NCBI GenBank assembly: GCA_021299075.1
Contig: JAJTFU010000169.1
Span: 1 to 7,380 of the forward strand
Length of the DNA: 7,380 bases
DNA from: Novosphingobium sp.
Lineage (GTDB): Bacteria; Pseudomonadota; Alphaproteobacteria; Sphingomonadales; Sphingomonadaceae
Direction of reading: 5' to 3'
Part shown: in pieces, positions 5,544 through 7,380 of the stretch
Numbering within the stretch: the stretch's first letter is position 1
Layout of the letters: each line of letters begins with the position of its first letter
The notes under the pieces: generated by a model
Told to the model about the DNA's origin: nothing
The model's database searches: none
What the model saw: the letters and a program-made list of their open reading frames with translations, nothing else
Position numbers and translations under genes: made by a program

Positions 5544-6332
5544 ATGGATCTGAGGATCGCGGGGCGCAAGGCGCTGGTCAATGGCGGCAGTGCGGGCATG
5601 GGGCGCGGGGCGGCGCTGGCGCTGGCGCGTGAGGGGGCAGAGGTGTTCATCTCGGCGCGCGGGGCCGAGCGGCTGCAGGCGACCTGCGCCGCCATCGCCG
5701 CCGAGACCGGCGCGAAAGTCCGCACGATCGTGGCCGATCATGCCAGCGACGCGGGCCGGGCGGCGATCCTGAGCGCGTGCCCCGATCCTGACATTTTCGT
5801 CGCCACTTGCGCGCCGCCGCCTTTCACCGGCGATTTCCGCGAGGTCTCGCGCGAGGAACTTGAGCGCGCGGTGGCGACGGCGCTGCTCAGCCCGATCGAC
5901 TACATCAAGGCGGTCTCCGGGCCGATGGCCGAGCGGCGCTGGGGGCGGATCGTCAATATCAGCACCGGGGCGGCGAAATATCCGGCGGCCATGCGCGTGC
6001 TCTCCGGCCCGCCGCGCGCGGCGCTGGCCAATTATTGCCACGCGATCTCGAAGGAGCTGGCGCCGCACAACGTCACGATCAATTCGGTGCTGCCAGGGAT
6101 GCACCACACGCCGGGGATCGAGGAGATGCTGGGCCCCCGCGCCGCAGCCAACGGGCGATCCTATGACGAGGAAGTGGCCGCCTTCGTGAAGGCCGTGCGC
6201 ATTCCCGCCGGTCGCTTTGGCGATGCCGAGGAGCTGGGCGCGCTGGTCGCCATGTTCTGCAGCGATCAGGCCAGTTTCGTCACCGGGCAATCGCTGGTGG
6301 TCGATGGCGGGATGGGCACTTCGATATTCTAG
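5544..6332 (+). CDS. SDR-fold protein with non-canonical active site
   Basis: The 262-residue protein has the length and fold plan of a classical short-chain dehydrogenase/reductase. A Rossmann start NGGSAGMGRG (13-22) and a C-terminal GRFGDAEELGALVAMF...GQSLVVDGG are both present. The catalytic parts are changed. NNAG is ATCAPP (87-92), the catalytic Asn position in VATALLSP is Thr or Ala, and the Ser region is NISTGAA (138-144). The YxxxK motif is replaced by SGPPR (154-158) just before AALANYCHAISKEL. With Ser for Tyr and Arg for Lys, ordinary hydride-transfer chemistry is unlikely. Binding of a nucleotide, a regulatory or partner role, or an unusual reaction are possible. ATG 5544 is preceded by GAGGA at 5533-5537. 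The frame is intact with normal composition, so this is a divergent subfamily member rather than a decaying gene. Confidence 0.85.
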   Translation: MDLRIAGRKALVNGGSAGMGRGAALALAREGAEVFISARGAERLQATCAAIAAETGAKVRTIVADHASDAGRAAILSACPDPDIFVATCAPPPFTGDFREVSREELERAVATALLSPIDYIKAVSGPMAERRWGRIVNISTGAAKYPAAMRVLSGPPRAALANYCHAISKELAPHNVTINSVLPGMHHTPGIEEMLGPRAAANGRSYDEEVAAFVKAVRIPAGRFGDAEELGALVAMFCSDQASFVTGQSLVVDGGMGTSIF

Positions 6333-6337
6333 GCGGA

Positions 6338-6360
6338 CCGGCTGTGCCGGCTAGCCGGCA
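6338..6360. terminator. GC-rich palindromes between convergent genes, possible bidirectional terminator
   Basis: TGCCGGCTAGCCGGCA (6345-6360) is a perfect 16-bp palindrome spanning the MAPEG stop codon. CCGGC/GCCGG with loop TGT (6338-6350) overlaps it, so three arms compete for pairing. It lies in and beside the 18-bp gap between convergent genes. There is no T run on either side, so any termination would not be classical. Confidence 0.3.
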
Positions 6361-6755
6361 TTCGTGACCTGCAAGATCCCGCCAATCAGCGAGCCGAGCA
6401 CGAAGATGTAGATCGGCGGCATCGAGATATAGAGCGGGATGAGCCGCTTCTCGGCCGCCTTGTGATAGCCCATCGCATAGAGCACCCGCATGAACGGCCA
6501 GATCGCGCCGATCCCGGCCGCCCACAACGGGCTGACGACATAGGCAAACAGCCATAGGCCGGGCAGGAACAGCGCCAGGTGCTCCAGCGTGTTCTGGTGC
6601 GCGCGGACATAGCGTTCATATTCGGGCGGCCCGCTGTGCGACGGTGGCTCGATCTTGAAGCGCCCGCGCGCCAGCCCCGCCATCAGCAGGGTGAAGTAAT
6701 AGGCCAGCAGCGCCAGCGCGCTGACGATCACGACATAGCTGTAAGGATCGGTCAT
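6351..6755 (-). CDS. MAPEG-family small integral membrane protein
   Basis: The 134-residue protein has four predicted membrane segments, at about residues 7-28, 59-80, 82-98 and 109-130. The MAPEG signature region RAHQNTLEHLALFLPGL starts at residue 51, just before the second segment. The family includes glutathione transferases and eicosanoid-metabolism enzymes in eukaryotes and mostly uncharacterised membrane proteins in bacteria. Size and topology fit, but the substrate is unknown; glutathione-dependent detoxification is only a family-based possibility. ATG 6755 is chosen over an in-frame TTG at 6788 because the protein then begins directly before its first membrane segment. A GGAAGG ribosome binding site lies 11 bases upstream, which is rather far. 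It converges with the SDR gene across 18 bp and is divergent from the second SDR. Confidence 0.85.
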   Translation of the reverse strand: MTDPYSYVVIVSALALLAYYFTLLMAGLARGRFKIEPPSHSGPPEYERYVRAHQNTLEHLALFLPGLWLFAYVVSPLWAAGIGAIWPFMRVLYAMGYHKAAEKRLIPLYISMPPIYIFVLGSLIGGILQVTNAG

Positions 6756-6934
6756 GGATCTGTGTGCCTTCCCCCAAGGAAGCGCCAAGGCTGGCTGACC
6801 CGGGGCAAGGCGGCAACTCGCACTTTTACGGCAAGGGCACTCCGCCCGCCCTATCTCAACCGCCAGTGTCGCTCTGATCCTGCCCGCCTAATCCTTGCGC
6901 CACCGGCAACAGCTGCGGCGGCAAGGATCACACG
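6756..6934. promoter_or_regulatory. 179-bp divergent promoter region
   Basis: It must carry the start signals for the MAPEG gene (leftward) and the second SDR (rightward). CTTCC/GGAAG with a 5-base loop (6768-6782) covers the MAPEG ribosome binding site, and a longer inverted repeat covers the SDR one. TATCT at 6852-6856 is a possible -10, but I found no well-spaced -35. Confidence 0.4.
6891..6928 (+). promoter_or_regulatory. Inverted repeat sequestering the ribosome binding site of the downstream SDR
   Basis: ATCCTTGC (6891-6898) is perfectly complementary to GCAAGGAT (6921-6928). Allowing one bulged G at 6921, pairing extends inward through CGCC (6898-6901) with GGCG (6917-6920), making an 11-bp stem around a 15-base loop. 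The right arm contains AAGGA (6923-6927), the Shine-Dalgarno sequence 7 bases before ATG 6935. In RNA it would hide the ribosome binding site; in DNA the arms are 30 bp apart centre to centre, so a protein operator is the alternative. Confidence 0.45.
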
Positions 6935-7380
6935 ATGGGTATTCTGGACAAGTTTCGGCTCGATGGGCAGGTCGCGGTGGTTACCGGGGCGGGCAAGGGG
7001 ATTGGCCGGGCGATCGCGATCGGGCTGGCCGAGGCCGGAGCCGATGTCGCAGTCGCCTCGCGCACTCAGGCCGATCTCGATGCCGTGGCCGATGAAATCC
7101 GCGCGCTGGGGCGGCGGGCGCTGCCGCTGGTGACCGATGCGACCGATGCCGCCGCGCTGGAGCGGCTGGCAGAGGAGACGGTCCGCCAACTCGGCAATCT
7201 GACGATCTGGGTCAACAACGCCGGCGGCATCCCCGATGGCACGCCGCGTTACCTGACCCGCACCCCGGAGGACAATTTCGACGCGCAGATCGCGCTCAAC
7301 CTCAAAGGCGTCTGGCTCGGCTCAACCATCGCGGCGCGGGCGATGAGCGCTGACGGCGGGGCCATCATCAACATCTCCTC
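6935..7380 (+). CDS. Classical SDR-family oxidoreductase, C-terminus outside window
   Basis: The first 148 residues of a protein normally near 250-260 are present, with all expected classical SDR parts so far. These are the dinucleotide-binding TGAGKGIG (17-24), SRT at the end of the second strand with Arg43 (which favours NADPH or makes the cofactor ambiguous), NNAG at 94-97, and the catalytic Asn122 in ALNLKGVW. The last readable residues are IINIS, so the window ends at the catalytic serine region, before YxxxK. The enzyme would oxidise or reduce an alcohol/ketone in the cytoplasm. ATG 6935 is fixed by AAGGA 7 bases upstream. The contrast with the degenerate SDR at 5544 suggests this one does the redox work. 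The substrate cannot be named. Confidence 0.9.
   Translation, partial: MGILDKFRLDGQVAVVTGAGKGIGRAIAIGLAEAGADVAVASRTQADLDAVADEIRALGRRALPLVTDATDAAALERLAEETVRQLGNLTIWVNNAGGIPDGTPRYLTRTPEDNFDAQIALNLKGVWLGSTIAARAMSADGGAIINIS

Noticed and set aside
5472..6290. 272-codon minus-strand open frame
   Set aside because: It is antisense to the SDR gene, Arg/Gly/His-rich, and lacks domain features.
6756..6788. TTG start extending the MAPEG protein by 11 residues
   Set aside because: The added residues are charged and precede a normal family N-terminus at ATG 6755, which has an upstream GGAAGG.

Overview
The window is about 7.4 kb of uniformly GC-rich DNA. It has tightly packed genes with Shine-Dalgarno-led starts and no RNA genes, insertion sequences or CRISPR. 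The gene families are a crotonase, a cyclase-family hydrolase, a TesB-like thioesterase, a POT peptide transporter, an alginate-export-type porin, two SDRs and a MAPEG protein. Together with the base composition they fit an alphaproteobacterium, most likely a sphingomonad (Novosphingobium/Sphingobium type). That placement is inferred from gene families and style, not from a marker gene.

Layout. At 1-1264, on the minus strand, a cyclase-family gene is followed by a crotonase that runs off the left edge, joined by an ATGA stop/start overlap. The cyclase gene is broken: a deletion removes the stretch that should carry its metal-binding motif and shifts the frame. A 48-bp divergent gap separates it from a plus-strand acyl-CoA thioesterase (1313-2089). 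That gene converges on, and overlaps by 4 bases, a minus-strand POT-family peptide:proton symporter (2086-3540). A 341-bp intergenic stretch with a tandem 9-bp repeat and two hairpins separates the transporter from an outer-membrane porin of the alginate-export family (3882-5213, minus). A 330-bp divergent gap with several inverted repeats leads to an SDR-fold protein with a degenerate active site (5544-6332, plus). It converges on a small MAPEG membrane protein (6351-6755, minus). A last divergent gap of 179 bp leads to a canonical SDR oxidoreductase (6935 to beyond 7380, plus), whose ribosome binding site lies inside an inverted repeat.

Working together. The content looks like an accessory catabolic neighbourhood for CoA-linked organic acids or hydrophobic compounds. 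The porin could bring substrate across the outer membrane and the POT carrier across the inner membrane. The SDRs could do alcohol/ketone redox steps, and the crotonase and thioesterase would handle acyl-CoA intermediates. No gene identifies the substrate, no regulator gene is present, and the frequent strand switching argues against one operon. The items most worth a second look are the decayed cyclase with its overlapping restart signals, the active-site-less SDR, the Glu-to-Cys change in the crotonase, and the structured leaders. I did not find a clearly new multi-gene system.
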